Under the pieces are notes generated by a model that was not told the DNA's origin, did no database searches, and saw only the letters and a program-made list of their open reading frames with translations. From a virus, in IMG/VR virus record IMGVR_UViG_3300033571_002770, positions 1-28,286 of that record: a DNA stretch of 28,286 nt; one strand, written 5' to 3'. The translations under genes and the position numbers were made by a program. Shown here piece by piece: positions 6,635 through 13,844 of this stretch. Positions within the stretch are counted from its first letter, which is position 1. Every line of letters begins with the position of its first letter.

Positions 6635-7235
6635 CGGTCTCAGTCTCAGAGATAGTCTGCTTTTCTTTTGCTGTTGCACGTCCTCCAGTTACAAACCATG
6701 GAAGCAACTTGTCATACAAGTCTACAAGAAGATTTACATCCTGAATTTGATACTTCTTCATCTCTGCCCATGCCTTCTCATCACCTTCCATGCACTTAAT
6801 CCAAAGACTAAATCCAGAGTGCTTTACCTTTGCACCTACCCCAAGCTTCTGTGCCACATAGTCTAGCTTATTGGATGGAAACAAGAAGTTAGCCTTAGTA
6901 ATACTCATAAGGTCTAGATCCTTTACTGGTGCAGGAGGTGTCATTCCATTCTCAAGAAACTCACGGTTAATGTGCTTGTGGTCAAATGCTGCTGAGTTCC
7001 AGCCAACCAATAGGTCAGCTTCGTTCATAAGCTTGTGTAGCTCTTCAAGCATTGCCTGCTTTCCATCGTGGTGCACAGATTTAAAAACAACCTTTTTCTC
7101 TCCTAGCCAGCGAGCACCAAAGCAAAGCATCTCGCTACTCTTAATAATCTGATCAATGTTGATATTCTGGTCCCACAGACCCCATGCATAAACCTGCATA
7201 GGAGTTGTTTCAATGTCTAGTAGTAGTATTTTCAT
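6627..7235 (-). CDS. DnaQ-like DEDDy 3'-5' exonuclease
   Basis: A 202-residue stand-alone exonuclease domain. Exo I is LLLDIET with D7 and E9, Exo II is WNSAAFDHKHI with D85, and Exo III is Y162-Q-I-Q-D166, the Y-x3-D form of the DEDDy subclass. The fold is that of proofreading domains of family A and B polymerases, here as a separate protein. With a C-family DnaE on the same transcript, it most likely proofreads or processes 3' ends for the phage replisome. The start shares ATGA with the preceding gene and has AAGGA about 8 bases upstream. Recombination or RNA processing are alternative roles. Confidence 0.86.
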   Translation of the reverse strand: MKILLLDIETTPMQVYAWGLWDQNINIDQIIKSSEMLCFGARWLGEKKVVFKSVHHDGKQAMLEELHKLMNEADLLVGWNSAAFDHKHINREFLENGMTPPAPVKDLDLMSITKANFLFPSNKLDYVAQKLGVGAKVKHSGFSLWIKCMEGDEKAWAEMKKYQIQDVNLLVDLYDKLLPWFVTGGRATAKEKQTISETETVV

Positions 7236-7522
7236 TCTTTGTTTCCTTCTATTAATTGTTCTAGCAAGCTCAGTTCGATAATTGCTAGTCTTGTTTTACG
7301 ACTTTCTTCTCCCAGCACCACAACAATAGCTGGGTCGTTCTTATTTTTCATGGCATCCGTTACTGCCTTGGCCCAGTTATCCTGGTTTACGGTAAATCCT
7401 TTTGGATATTCTTTGAAGTCAACAGTGAAGCTTTCAAAGATTGCATCGCCCTTAGTAGTTCCACGACCGCTATTCTTTATGCCTTTAGCACCAAGACGCT
7501 TGATCTCACCACGCTCACTCAT
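7232..7522 (-). CDS. PD-(D/E)XK resolvase-like protein (Hjc-like)
   Basis: A 96-residue protein. Near the N-terminus it reads SERGEIKRLGAKGIKNSGRG, followed by D26 (TTKGDAIFE) and D35-x-K37 (FTVDFKEYP), a compact PD-(D/E)XK pattern. The order E, G-D and D-x-K, and the small size, recall archaeal-type Hjc resolvases and similar actinophage proteins. The ATG at 7522 has GAAGGATT directly upstream; starts further upstream would lie inside the previous gene's end. It would cut four-way junctions or related branched DNA. If so, the phage carries two junction nucleases of different folds. The family call is from motif order only. Confidence 0.6.
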   Translation of the reverse strand: MSERGEIKRLGAKGIKNSGRGTTKGDAIFESFTVDFKEYPKGFTVNQDNWAKAVTDAMKNKNDPAIVVVLGEESRKTRLAIIELSLLEQLIEGNKE

Positions 7523-7688
7523 AATCCTTCTTTGTTTTTTTCTTAGCCACAAGGCTAACTTTGCTCAAATGTTTTTCTGGGCAAACCCAAGTTAACTCCT
7601 TAGTTTCAGAATATAGCCTTAAACTAAAAACTACAGTCTTGCAGGTGTGGCATGGAAACTCACCATTGTAAACTGTATACTTAGACAT
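7515..7688 (-). CDS. Small zinc-ribbon protein (57 aa)
   Basis: A 57-residue gene from ATG 7688 to TGA 7515-7517. The product begins MSKYTVYNGEFPCHTCKTVV and carries C13-x2-C16, then C36 and H40 (WVCPEKHLSKV), a compact zinc ribbon with a Lys-rich end. I recall similar short sequences (FPCHTC...CPEKHLS) as conserved unknowns in aquatic phages, but cannot confirm it here. AAAGG lies about 7 bases before the ATG. The start overlaps the end of recA by 8 bases and the stop overlaps the next start by 8 bases, so it bridges what would otherwise be a 158-base gap. Confidence 0.7.
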   Translation of the reverse strand: MSKYTVYNGEFPCHTCKTVVFSLRLYSETKELTWVCPEKHLSKVSLVAKKKTKKDYE

Positions 7689-8691
7689 TATTTACCTTTG
7701 CAACCAATGAGTCGTACAGATCTTTGTCTTCTTTTACTTTATTGATAAATGCATCTCTTCCTTGAAGCTTTGTACCATCTTCAAGTTGATACCAAGCACC
7801 AGTTCTATTTACGAATCCAAGCATTTCTGCTGTGTCAACTAAGTCTGCTACAGAGTCAATTCCAATAATGTCACCTCTGTAATAAAAGTCATATTCTGCA
7901 CTATCTCCAGGTGCAGAAGTTTTTGAGTTAAGCACTTCCCAACGCACCTTACGACCAACCTTTTGCTCAATTAGCTTGTCTCCAACTGGTATCTTGGCTT
8001 TGATGGCCTGAGAGTCAGAGCTTGATGAAAACAACTTAACAATTGTAGACGACATAAACTGCGTTGTCAACCCTCCTGTTGGTGCTGCCTGAGTATAGGT
8101 AGCCTGGATATTATTGCGTGACTGAGAGATTGCAATAATAAGTGCAGGCTTTTCCCTATTGTTTGCATAGTTAAGCATTAGCCATGCATGAGATAGGTCC
8201 TTAGACATAGCACCAATTTGCTTAGTCTGATCTAGGGATTTTAGCTCGTCAGAATCTTTCTCAAAGTATACGGCTGGCAGTAACGAGCTAATGCTGTCGA
8301 TTACAATCAGGTCTACGCCTGCCTGCAAAAGTGCAACTCCAACATCGACCATATCATTGATGCTTCGTGCCTCTGAATAGATTAGCTGACTAGTGTCTAC
8401 GCCAAGTTTCTTTGCCCACTCTTCGTCATATGACATCTCAGCATCCACCCATGCACAAAGCTTGCCATTCTTTTGAGCCATGCCAATCATTTGCAGACAT
8501 AGCGAAGACTTAGCACTAGACTTGCTGCCCCAAAGCAAGACCTGACGACCATACGGAAAACCACCGCCTAATGCCTTATTAAGACCAGCACTTGGTGTTG
8601 GCTGCATCTCAGTCGTGATCCCTTCTCCGCTACTTAGCCTCTTCCTAATCTTAGGGTCAAGCTGTGCCATTGCTTCTTCAATCGTTGTCAA
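7681..8691 (-). CDS. recA: RecA-like recombinase
   Basis: A 336-residue RecA-family ATPase. Walker A is GSKSSAKSS at residues 55-63, the catalytic glutamate is E85 (WVDAEMSYDE), Walker B is LIVIDS at 128-133, and the APTGGL segment at about 203-208 matches the end of RecA loop L2. The C-terminal GAWYQ matches the RecA C-terminal domain. It should form filaments on single-stranded DNA and drive strand exchange. It is related to, but diverged from, cellular RecA: the P-loop glycine before the catalytic lysine is alanine (A60, codon GCT). The TTG start at 8691 is chosen because GGAGG lies about 7 bases upstream, while ATG 8670 has only a weak site. It overlaps the dnaE stop by 14 bases. Confidence 0.86.
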   Translation of the reverse strand: MTTIEEAMAQLDPKIRKRLSSGEGITTEMQPTPSAGLNKALGGGFPYGRQVLLWGSKSSAKSSLCLQMIGMAQKNGKLCAWVDAEMSYDEEWAKKLGVDTSQLIYSEARSINDMVDVGVALLQAGVDLIVIDSISSLLPAVYFEKDSDELKSLDQTKQIGAMSKDLSHAWLMLNYANNREKPALIIAISQSRNNIQATYTQAAPTGGLTTQFMSSTIVKLFSSSSDSQAIKAKIPVGDKLIEQKVGRKVRWEVLNSKTSAPGDSAEYDFYYRGDIIGIDSVADLVDTAEMLGFVNRTGAWYQLEDGTKLQGRDAFINKVKEDKDLYDSLVAKVNNV

Positions 8692-11600
8692 TTACATCCT
8701 CCATTATGATTGTTCCATCTTTTGTTTTACCAAATTCAAACTTGTATGCGACACCCTCTTTAATCTTCATGTATGCCTTTGGGAATGCCGTTGGGAATAC
8801 GGTTACAGAGTGAAGCTCTCTAGAGGCGTCTGCCAAAGTTAGAGATGCCATTTTCTTGCCAGCCTTTGTTACTCTTGGCTTAAACGCAACCACATACATC
8901 TCTTCTTCCCTGTATGGCAACTGCTTATAGTTTAAGAACTTTACAAGTGCTGCATCGTTTCCCTTTATTTCATCGGCAGGTATGGAAGAAATAATGCGGT
9001 TATCACTAGCCAATAAAAGATACGTACGGCCTGGCTCAATCTTTGTTGATTCTTCATCGAATATTCCAACGCTTCCTGTCTTGTCTAGGATCTCTACTCG
9101 TGACCATCCACTACCTCTCTTGATAGACTTAACCATTCCCATAAGGATAAACGAACCCTTTTCTTCAAACTCTTCAACATCATTTATAAATGCGTAGTAG
9201 TGAGATGGAATATCAAAGTTAAACTCAGGAAGGTTTAGATACTCGTATAGGTTTTCTCTAACCTCATCATCGTTTCTTGGATTGTCTTCAAACGTAGCTG
9301 CTCCGATAAGTCGAAGTGCTTGTAGTGCACGACTATTAACACCATTACCCTTGCCATAGCTAAACTCCTCTAGCTCTGCATATGACTTGAACGGCCTTCT
9401 TGCAATATACTTGCTAGCAATGTTATCACTAATAAACTTAATAGAGCTTAGACCAAATCGAATACCCTTGCCCTCAATCTTAAAGTCAGCATCTGACTCA
9501 TTGATATGTGGTAAGCGAATAGGAATATTCATACGCTTAGCTTCGATCAGATACTCAGTGCGAGCATCCTTGTCCTTCTCATTCTTTAGAATAGAATACA
9601 TAAACTCAATTGGATAGTATCGTTTCAACCATGCGGTCCAGTATGAAAGGGTGCTGTAAGCCACAGCGTGAGACTTGTTAAAAGAATATCCAGCGTGTGC
9701 CTCAAAGTCCGTCCAGAGCTCTTGTGCGACGTTTGGAGATAGGTATTGGGATGCTCCTTTTACAAACTTTTCTCTAAACTGATCAAACTCTTTAGCGTCT
9801 TTCTTTTTACCAATAATCTTACGAACTTTGTCAGCCTCAGCCATTGTCATACCGCCAAGCTCTGTACAAGCCTGCATAACCTGCTCTTGGTACAAGATAC
9901 AACCATAGGTTTCTTGGGTAAACGCCTTCATCTTCTGGTGCTTGTAATCTAGATTTTGCTTACCCTGCTTACGCAAAATGTAGTCTTTGCCAATAGTATT
10001 TGCAGCACCTGGACGAACCAAAGCGTTAGAAGCTGCAAGCTCTGCAAAGTTCTTGACACCCATCTTAACTAGCAAGTTTGTATATGGTGTAGCTTCACAC
10101 TGGAACACGCCCTTTGTGTATCCAGAAGAAAGCATTTCATAAACCTTGGGATCTTCCATGTTTAATGAAAGAAGGTCAATTGTTTGACCAGTTCTATCCT
10201 TAATAATGTCAAGCGTGTCTCTCAAAACTGATAGTGTCTTCAGACCTAGAGCATCAATCTTGATAAGCCCAATACGCTCTGCTTCTTCCATGTCTACAGC
10301 GACTACTGGGATTCTACCGCCAGAGCCAGGAGAAAGCCTTGTCTCCATTGGTGCATACTTAAAAATTGGTGACTTAGATGTGACAACACCTGCAGCGTGA
10401 ATACCAGTACCACGAATGCGACCACGAAGTTGATCTCCGTACTGCTCAACCTCTGGATACTTTTCACGGAACCATGCAGCCTGCTTAGATGTACAGTAAT
10501 CGTCCCAGGTATCTACAACCTTCATAACCTTGTTTACGTCAGTAAGTGGGATGTGCAGAACTCTGGCAATATCACGAACTACACCCTTGTCCTTAAACTC
10601 TAGGAATGTCGCAATAGATGCTACGTGACGATACTGTCTAACAAGATAGTCTTTGACTTCTTCACGACGTGAATCCTGAATGTCCGTATCAATATCTGGA
10701 AAGTCATTACGCTCAGGATTAATAAATCGGAAGAACAATAGTCCATGTGGGATTGGGTCAATGTCTGTAATTTCTAGGGCATAGCATAGCAGTGAGCCTG
10801 CTGCAGAACCACGACCTGGACCTACCATAATGCCTTCCTTCTTTGCCCAAGCAATCATATTACGAACCACTAGGAAGTATGGCCCAAAGTTCTTATCTTC
10901 AATAACCTTTAGCTCTTCGTCAAGACGTGAGATATATTCATCATTTAGAACTCCACGCTTTTCTAGACCTGCAATAGCAAGCTCACGCAGTTCTTTGTTT
11001 GGGTTCTGATACTGAACTGGCAATAGGTCTAAATGATCTTGGATGTCATATTCTTGAATCTTATTAGCAATCTCCACTGAGTGCTCATACATGTCTTCAC
11101 GATCAATACCCTGGGCTTGCATGGCCTTGTGCATCTCTTCGTCAGAGAGTAGGTGAATGTCATACTCGCTAAAGCTAATCTCACGGTCTCCATAGAGATA
11201 CTGCAATCTGTCTACAAGGTTGTCATGCTTACAGGACTTTTCGTATGTAGCATCTTTTTGAACCTTGTTAGAGTATGTGTTCAATACTAGCTTAAGCTCC
11301 TGGATTTCTTTTTGACCAGTGTGAGCGTGGTGGCAGTCTGGAGTTACAACAGCTTTTACATTAAACTCATCTGCAAGTGCAAGCAACTGCTTGTTAACTT
11401 CTGCAGGATTGTGTGGCATTACCTCAATGTAGTAATCGTCTTTGAATACACGCTTGTGCCACTCAATAATTCTCTTGGCTTCGGCAAACTCTTCTGCCTC
11501 AATAGCCTTTGCTAGGGCACCAGAGAGGCACCCAGAAAGGACGATTAATCCCTCTGAGTACTTCTCTAGCACCTCGTAGTCAATGCGTGGCTTCTTGTAG

Positions 11601-11953
11601 TAACCCTCAGTCCACGCAATCTCATTGAGCTTATTTAGATTCTCTAGCCCAATGTCGTCCTTGGCAAGAACAATGATGTGGTTATACACCAGGTCTATAA
11701 GACCCTCTCTCTCACCCTTGTCACGCTGATCAAATCTATCAGCAGTAATGTATCCTTCTACGCCAAGGATTGGCCTAATGCCCTCAGCCTTTGCAGCACG
11801 ATAGAACTCACGGTGCCCAGAAAGCGAACCGTGGTCAGTAATAGCTAGGGACGACATCCCAAGCTCCTTAGCACGAGTAACGTATTCTAGTGGCGTTGCG
11901 ATTCCATCAAACAAGCTGTAATGGGTGTGAACATGTAGGCCAATGTAGCTCAT
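8678..11953 (-). CDS. dnaE: DNA polymerase III alpha subunit (DnaE-type)
   Basis: A 1091-residue C-family polymerase, slightly shorter than cellular DnaE (about 1160-1180). The N-terminal PHP domain has all nine expected metal ligands: H7, H9, D16, H41, E66, H92, C142, D206 and H208. The palm has GPGRGSAAGS at 378-387, the catalytic aspartates in PDIDTD (D422 and D424) and D567 in KIDALGLK, followed by GVFQCEA and the GYSFNKSHAVAYS motif. A C-terminal OB-like region follows; the tau-binding end is probably reduced. No DnaQ-type exonuclease is fused. It should be the phage replicative polymerase. The ATG is 8 bases after the ssb stop and has no clear ribosome binding site; a -10-like element sits directly before it. 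Confidence 0.95.
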   Translation of the reverse strand: MSYIGLHVHTHYSLFDGIATPLEYVTRAKELGMSSLAITDHGSLSGHREFYRAAKAEGIRPILGVEGYITADRFDQRDKGEREGLIDLVYNHIIVLAKDDIGLENLNKLNEIAWTEGYYKKPRIDYEVLEKYSEGLIVLSGCLSGALAKAIEAEEFAEAKRIIEWHKRVFKDDYYIEVMPHNPAEVNKQLLALADEFNVKAVVTPDCHHAHTGQKEIQELKLVLNTYSNKVQKDATYEKSCKHDNLVDRLQYLYGDREISFSEYDIHLLSDEEMHKAMQAQGIDREDMYEHSVEIANKIQEYDIQDHLDLLPVQYQNPNKELRELAIAGLEKRGVLNDEYISRLDEELKVIEDKNFGPYFLVVRNMIAWAKKEGIMVGPGRGSAAGSLLCYALEITDIDPIPHGLLFFRFINPERNDFPDIDTDIQDSRREEVKDYLVRQYRHVASIATFLEFKDKGVVRDIARVLHIPLTDVNKVMKVVDTWDDYCTSKQAAWFREKYPEVEQYGDQLRGRIRGTGIHAAGVVTSKSPIFKYAPMETRLSPGSGGRIPVVAVDMEEAERIGLIKIDALGLKTLSVLRDTLDIIKDRTGQTIDLLSLNMEDPKVYEMLSSGYTKGVFQCEATPYTNLLVKMGVKNFAELAASNALVRPGAANTIGKDYILRKQGKQNLDYKHQKMKAFTQETYGCILYQEQVMQACTELGGMTMAEADKVRKIIGKKKDAKEFDQFREKFVKGASQYLSPNVAQELWTDFEAHAGYSFNKSHAVAYSTLSYWTAWLKRYYPIEFMYSILKNEKDKDARTEYLIEAKRMNIPIRLPHINESDADFKIEGKGIRFGLSSIKFISDNIASKYIARRPFKSYAELEEFSYGKGNGVNSRALQALRLIGAATFEDNPRNDDEVRENLYEYLNLPEFNFDIPSHYYAFINDVEEFEEKGSFILMGMVKSIKRGSGWSRVEILDKTGSVGIFDEESTKIEPGRTYLLLASDNRIISSIPADEIKGNDAALVKFLNYKQLPYREEEMYVVAFKPRVTKAGKKMASLTLADASRELHSVTVFPTAFPKAYMKIKEGVAYKFEFGKTKDGTIIMEDVIDND

Positions 11954-11958
11954 TGACT

Positions 11959-11967
11959 ATCTTACCA
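11959..11967 (-). promoter_or_regulatory. Putative -10-like element (TGGTAAGAT) before dnaE
   Basis: TGG followed by TAAGAT ends 5 bases before the dnaE ATG, and the TAA stop of the ssb gene lies inside the hexamer. The layout copies the stronger TATAAT sites at 6626, 13838 and 16589. The hexamer is less perfect and a weak GGTAAG could act as a ribosome binding site instead, so this is the least certain of the four. Confidence 0.25.
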
Positions 11968-12618
11968 ATCCATGTTTGCTGAAGTGGCAGAACCTGGGGT
12001 GTCAAACCCTAGGTAGAATGCCTCCTGCTCTGCATAAGGAATCTTATTTAGAGCTGACTCCAGTGGGAATGGTCGGATGTCCTTCCAGTCAAATGGCTCA
12101 GTGTCTGGAGCACTTGGAAGTAGAGTATAGCTGGTCTCAGTTCCCTGACCATTACGCTTTACCTTCCAAACAAGGTTTGAGATACTACCAGTGTCAATAG
12201 CATACTCACGAATGTTGTTAAATGCGGACTGCTTTGAAACACCCATTGACCAGATTGCTACATATGGCTCCTCTAGGCCATCATCTACAAGAACGTTGCA
12301 GTAGAAACGCATACGTGCTCGCCAGCCAGCCTTAGGGTCCTTGCGGTGCATCTCTTCTGCCCAGTCACGACCCTCTTCGTCCATAGTGTCTACAGCCTTA
12401 CGCTTGTAGTCCTTTGGGTTGGTGTGCTCCTTAACAACTAGTGCCAGGCCACGGTCTGGCGAATAGTTTGGGCTGTCCTCATCAAGCTCCTCAATGAAAC
12501 GGATCTTGACGGACTGGCCGTCAGCTAGCTTTAGCCAACGAACCTTGGCTCTGCTCTCATCATACTTTGGCTTATCAAGTAGTGCGTTGATATTCTTTAG
12601 CCCTTTTACTACGCTCAT
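11962..12618 (-). CDS. gp32-like single-stranded DNA-binding protein
   Basis: A 218-residue protein. The N-terminal segment (RWLKLADGQSVKIRFIEEL, about residues 28-46) and the core stretch YVAIWSMGVSKQSAFNNIRE (about 118-137) match the OB fold of phage gp32-type single-strand DNA-binding proteins. It lacks the zinc-binding cysteines of T4 gp32. The C-terminus (GFDTPGSATSANMDW) ends in an acidic-aromatic tip, as in SSBs, where the tail recruits partner proteins. It sits between primase and polymerase. The ATG has AGGAG about 5 bases upstream. It would coat exposed single strands and help load RecA and polymerase. Confidence 0.78.
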   Translation of the reverse strand: MSVVKGLKNINALLDKPKYDESRAKVRWLKLADGQSVKIRFIEELDEDSPNYSPDRGLALVVKEHTNPKDYKRKAVDTMDEEGRDWAEEMHRKDPKAGWRARMRFYCNVLVDDGLEEPYVAIWSMGVSKQSAFNNIREYAIDTGSISNLVWKVKRNGQGTETSYTLLPSAPDTEPFDWKDIRPFPLESALNKIPYAEQEAFYLGFDTPGSATSANMDW

Positions 12619-12642
12619 TTTTTCTCCTATTATTTTGGTTTA

Positions 12643-13587
12643 TTAGTTTAGCATGGCAGCTATAGACTTGTCAAACGATTCGTCTAAAGACTTTATCGCA
12701 GCATCATCCATATCGCCAATATCTTTATATTTTTTATCTAGTTTGATTACAGTAACACGTGGTCCAAGTCGATCAACGATCTTGTCTTTCATGTTTCCGC
12801 CTGCTTCATCATTGTCTGCAATAACACAAATGCTATTGAAGTATTTTTGTAGTAGGTCTGTTTGGTAGTTGGATACGTTTGCTCCCAGAGTAGCTACCGC
12901 TGCAAAGCCACATTGGTCTAGCCTGATAGCATCAAACGATGATTCAACTACATAAACTTTATTTGAGGACTTAACCCTGTGTAGGTTAAAGAGAAGCTTG
13001 CTCTTTGGCATGCCTGGAGTATTTTTAAAGTCTTTACCCTCTACGGATCTACCAACAAATCCAACCTCCATTCCATCTGGAGAGTGTACTGGTATAGTTA
13101 CCATGTCCTGCTTTTCAGAATAGCCCAAGGAAAACTTCTTAATGGATTCTTCAGTTATTAGTCTTCCCTCATAGTAACGCATAGCTCTTGGAGAGTCTAA
13201 AGCTTGCTGATTTAATCTTTTAATTAGTACCTGGTCATACTGAACATAGTCTGGCTTTTCGACTAGCTTTTTAGAAACAGCATCTATAACTGATGACTCT
13301 TGTTCCTTGCTTTTAATAAAACGGGCAGATTCAAAATAGGTTCTGCCAGATACCTTCATGATTAGCTGAATGAGATCTGTGACATGCTGACAAGAAAAGC
13401 AAAAGAACACGCCACTCTGCTTGTCAACTTCTCCTGCAGGAGTTCTGCTGTTTCCATGAAATGGACAGAATACGATGTAGTCAGAGTCCACCTCTGACTC
13501 TATGTCTAGGCCTGCTCCCGTAAGAACTCTTTTAATTTGTTCTGTGGTGTATAAATTGCCTTTGTCTCGTCTATTCCAATTATCCAT
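12643..13587 (-). CDS. dnaG: DnaG-type DNA primase
   Basis: A 314-residue primase, about half the length of bacterial DnaG. It has an N-terminal zinc finger, C41-x2-H44 and C63-x2-C66 (CPFHG...CFSC), and a TOPRIM core with E215 (VYVVESSFDAIRL) and D258-x-D260 (CVIADNDEAGG). KDIGDMDD near 288-295 fits the end of the TOPRIM fold. The C-terminal helicase-interaction domain is missing or very short. It should make RNA primers alongside the DnaB-type helicase. ATG 13587 is the only suitable start before residue 77, so the 82-base overlap with the preceding gene appears genuine. Confidence 0.92.
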   Translation of the reverse strand: MDNWNRRDKGNLYTTEQIKRVLTGAGLDIESEVDSDYIVFCPFHGNSRTPAGEVDKQSGVFFCFSCQHVTDLIQLIMKVSGRTYFESARFIKSKEQESSVIDAVSKKLVEKPDYVQYDQVLIKRLNQQALDSPRAMRYYEGRLITEESIKKFSLGYSEKQDMVTIPVHSPDGMEVGFVGRSVEGKDFKNTPGMPKSKLLFNLHRVKSSNKVYVVESSFDAIRLDQCGFAAVATLGANVSNYQTDLLQKYFNSICVIADNDEAGGNMKDKIVDRLGPRVTVIKLDKKYKDIGDMDDAAIKSLDESFDKSIAAMLN

Positions 13588-13832
13588 TCGCTCTTTTTCT
13601 TTCCTACGTATACTCCATAAATACTTAATTCAAATTCAAAATATTTTCTTTGCTCGTTATAGTTTAGCGTAAAGTCTGGGTTAATGTCAATCCTTGGCAC
13701 ATATCCAGACAGCCTCATTTCTGTTTCTAGTAATTTTGCATATTCAGTTCTTAGTCTTGCAATCGCAGCGTCGTCATAGATGTTTCCATCTATGTGAAAC
13801 CTTTTGATAGGCTTGTGATGCAAATTGTCCAT
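13506..13832 (-). CDS. Small conserved unknown overlapping primase
   Basis: A 108-residue protein between helicase and primase. It starts MDNLHHKPIKRFHIDG and has a helical segment (about residues 20-42) followed by short strands (DINPDFTLNYNE and YFEFELSIYGVYVG), suggesting a small alpha/beta domain. I do not recognise a named family. Its last 27 codons overlap the primase start in another frame. The ATG has no ribosome binding site, but a TATAAT ends 5 bases upstream, so it could be the first gene of a leaderless transcript for primase, ssb and dnaE. A role in replication initiation is plausible from context only. Confidence 0.6.
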   Translation of the reverse strand: MDNLHHKPIKRFHIDGNIYDDAAIARLRTEYAKLLETEMRLSGYVPRIDINPDFTLNYNEQRKYFEFELSIYGVYVGKKKSEWIIGIDETKAIYTPQNKLKEFLREQA

Positions 13833-13837
13833 ATAAC

Positions 13838-13843
13838 ATTATA
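13838..13843 (-). promoter_or_regulatory. Putative -10 promoter element (TATAAT)
   Basis: A perfect TATAAT fills most of the 12-base gap between the helicase TAG stop and ATG 13832. Transcription would begin at about the A of this ATG, giving a leaderless message. No -35 consensus and no ribosome binding site are visible. Confidence 0.45.
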
Positions 13844-13844
13844 A

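Noticed and set aside
7549-7564. A perfect six-pair stem (TTAGCC...GGCTAA) that looks like a terminator.
   Set aside because: On the transcribed minus strand it is followed by an A-run, not a T-run, and it lies within the small zinc-ribbon gene.
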